Positions 62,917 to 64,000 of a stretch of 64,000 bases of DNA are shown piece by piece. Made by a program: the position numbers and the translations under genes. A model generated the notes under the pieces. The model saw nothing but the letters and a program-made list of their open reading frames with translations, searched no databases and was not told the origin of the DNA. The stretch is from Pleionea sp. CnH1-48 (GTDB lineage Bacteria > Pseudomonadota > Gammaproteobacteria > Enterobacterales > Kangiellaceae): positions 248,001 through 312,000 of the forward strand of contig NZ_JAMXSB010000006.1 of NCBI RefSeq assembly GCF_024124665.1. The letters are read 5' to 3'. Each line of letters starts with the position of its first letter. Within the stretch, counting starts at the first letter, position 1.

Positions 62917-63273
62917 TTAAGACTTAATGGGCTTGCGAGGACCTTTACGGGTACGAGAATTCGTCTTCGTACGCTGGCCACGAACAGGCAAGCTACGACG
63001 GTGACGAATGCCTCGGAAACAACCCAAGTCCATTAATCGCTTAATGTTCATAGAAACTTCACGGCGCAAGTCACCTTCCACAGTAAATTTTCCTACTTCT
63101 GTACGTAAACCTTCGATTTGAGCTTCGTCCAAATCTTTGATTTTTACGCTAGGTTCGATCCCCGCCGCTTCACAGATTTCGCGTGCACGAGGACGACCAA
63201 CACCATAGATTGCAGTTAATGCAACCTCTGCATGTTTATGTACCGGAATGTTAATGCCAGCTATACGGGCCAT
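62917..63273 (-). CDS. rpsM: 30S ribosomal protein S13
   Basis: 118 residues: [20 protein letters not shown] at the start, then [13 protein letters not shown] and the basic tail [20 protein letters not shown]. It contacts 16S rRNA in the head of the 30S subunit and the P-site tRNA. It follows rpmJ in the usual order. Confidence 0.98.
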   Translation of the reverse strand: MARIAGINIPVHKHAEVALTAIYGVGRPRAREICEAAGIEPSVKIKDLDEAQIEGLRTEVGKFTVEGDLRREVSMNIKRLMDLGCFRGIRHRRSLPVRGQRTKTNSRTRKGPRKPIKS

Positions 63274-63378
63274 CTAACCAAACTCCCAAATATGTTACGA
63301 GCTATCCTCGTCAAAAAAAGGCGACATAGGATAGCGTCAATACGGCTAAAAATCAACCTGTTAGCGTTAATTCTGTAA

Positions 63379-63492
63379 TTAACCCTGACGCTGCTTGTGT
63401 CGGGGGTCTTCACAAATCACTCGAACGCTACCGTGGCGACGGATGACTTTGCAATTACGGCAAATTTTCTTTACCGATGCACGAACCTTCAT
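63379..63492 (-). CDS. rpmJ: 50S ribosomal protein L36
   Basis: A 37-residue gene, too short for many gene finders. It reads [20 protein letters not shown] and ends in [11 protein letters not shown]. The zinc-binding residues are kept: C11, C14, C27 and H32, making it a C+ form of L36. It lies 24 bp after secY and 105 bp before rpsM, the standard place in the spc-alpha junction. Confidence 0.97.
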   Translation of the reverse strand: MKVRASVKKICRNCKVIRRHGSVRVICEDPRHKQRQG

Positions 63493-63516
63493 AACCTACT
63501 CCAACTCGTATCTCGC

Positions 63517-64000
63517 TTACCGAACTTGACCGGCAGCGCCATAATTCTTGAAATTTGCCTTCTTCAATACGGAATCATAATCTCTGGACAATAAATGCGC
63601 TTGAACCTGAGCCATGAAATCCATGACGACAACCACTATGATAAGTAGTGATGTTCCGCCAAAGTAGAAAGGCACTTGAGTGAACAAGATCAGAAATTCT
63701 GGCAGTAAGCAAACAGCGGTGATGTAGAGTGCTCCAGCCAGTGTCAGCCGCGTCATGACCTTGTCAATATATTTGGAGGTTTGTTCACCGGGTCTCACTC
63801 CAGGAATAAACGCTCCTGACTTTTTCAAATTATCTGCAGTTTCACGAGGATTCATCGTTAATGCAGTATAGAAAAAGCAGAAAAAGATAATCCCAGCAGC
63901 ATATAACAACATGTACAAAGGATTACCAGGCTGTAACTGCACAGTAATGTCGCGCAACCAACCTAAACTTTCGTTTCCTTGACCAAACCACTGTAGGATT
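63517..64000 (-). CDS. secY: SecY preprotein translocase channel subunit (partial, C-terminal part)
   Basis: The gene runs off the right edge; about 160 C-terminal residues are present and the frame stays open to base 64000 ([20 protein letters not shown] precedes the first internal Met-based frame). Typical SecY segments are visible: [60 protein letters not shown] and the last cytoplasmic tail. It forms the SecYEG channel in the inner membrane. Confidence 0.97.
   Translation of the reverse strand, partial: ILQWFGQGNESLGWLRDITVQLQPGNPLYMLLYAAGIIFFCFFYTALTMNPRETADNLKKSGAFIPGVRPGEQTSKYIDKVMTRLTLAGALYITAVCLLPEFLILFTQVPFYFGGTSLLIIVVVVMDFMAQVQAHLLSRDYDSVLKKANFKNYGAAGQVR

Overview
The window looks like a chromosomal segment of a free-living, probably marine, gammaproteobacterium. 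The support is the ribosomal block secY-rpmJ-rpsM-rpsK-rpsD-rpoA-rplQ at the right end, the AlaE-type exporter, the imuA-imuB-dnaE2 mutagenesis cassette and the many large secreted beta-propeller proteins. A Kangiellaceae-like organism is my guess from overall gene content; it is not proven here. I see no rRNA, tRNA, CRISPR array, insertion sequence or prophage.

Layout. 0.2-6.3 kb: a PhoD-like phosphatase, a lipoprotein serine hydrolase, a membrane-bound winged-helix regulator and a BLUF blue-light sensor. 6.3-8.9 kb: molybdate importer modABC. 9.8-14.7 kb: a tight leftward operon encoding a di-haem peroxidase-like beta-propeller lipoprotein, a 58-residue membrane protein, a membrane-anchored GyrI-like ligand-binding protein and a sterol-desaturase-family hydroxylase. 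14.8-18.8 kb: a Rieske oxygenase, two small envelope proteins, a cold-shock protein, a DUF188 protein and a TetR regulator. Three matching 18-bp operators tie the TetR gene to the Rieske gene. 19.0-25.4 kb: an AT-rich cassette of an ECF-like sigma factor, a membrane anti-sigma-like protein, an animal-type haem peroxidase, an unknown 121-residue protein and a secreted TPR-CHAT protease-like protein. I regard this as the most interesting system in the window.

25.4-33.3 kb: RNase HI with a viroplasmin domain, a zinc alcohol dehydrogenase, a cytochrome b/ethylbenzene-dehydrogenase-like haem protein with a DUF1566 partner, a secreted metallophosphoesterase with two PPC domains, and an esterase. 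33.4-44.7 kb: a large hybrid sensor kinase, a VPS10/BNR propeller protein, a TPR lipoprotein and a polytopic membrane protein. 44.7-48.0 kb: a fused E1 alpha/beta ketoacid dehydrogenase coupled to a FabD-like acyltransferase. 48.3-52.3 kb: a methyltransferase and a tricorn-like S41 protease. 52.6-58.0 kb: the imuA-imuB-dnaE2 cassette. 58.0-60.2 kb: a DUF1338 oxygenase and an AlaE-racemase pair. 60.3-64.0 kb: the alpha-operon ribosomal genes, with secY cut by the window end.

The genes that clearly work together are modABC; imuA/imuB/dnaE2 in translesion synthesis; the 9.8-14.7 kb oxidoreductase/lipid operon; the TetR/Rieske regulon; the sigma/anti-sigma/peroxidase/CHAT cassette; and the ribosomal operon. 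Several start codons were moved from the longest open frame because of ribosome-binding sites or signal peptides; each case is stated in its entry.
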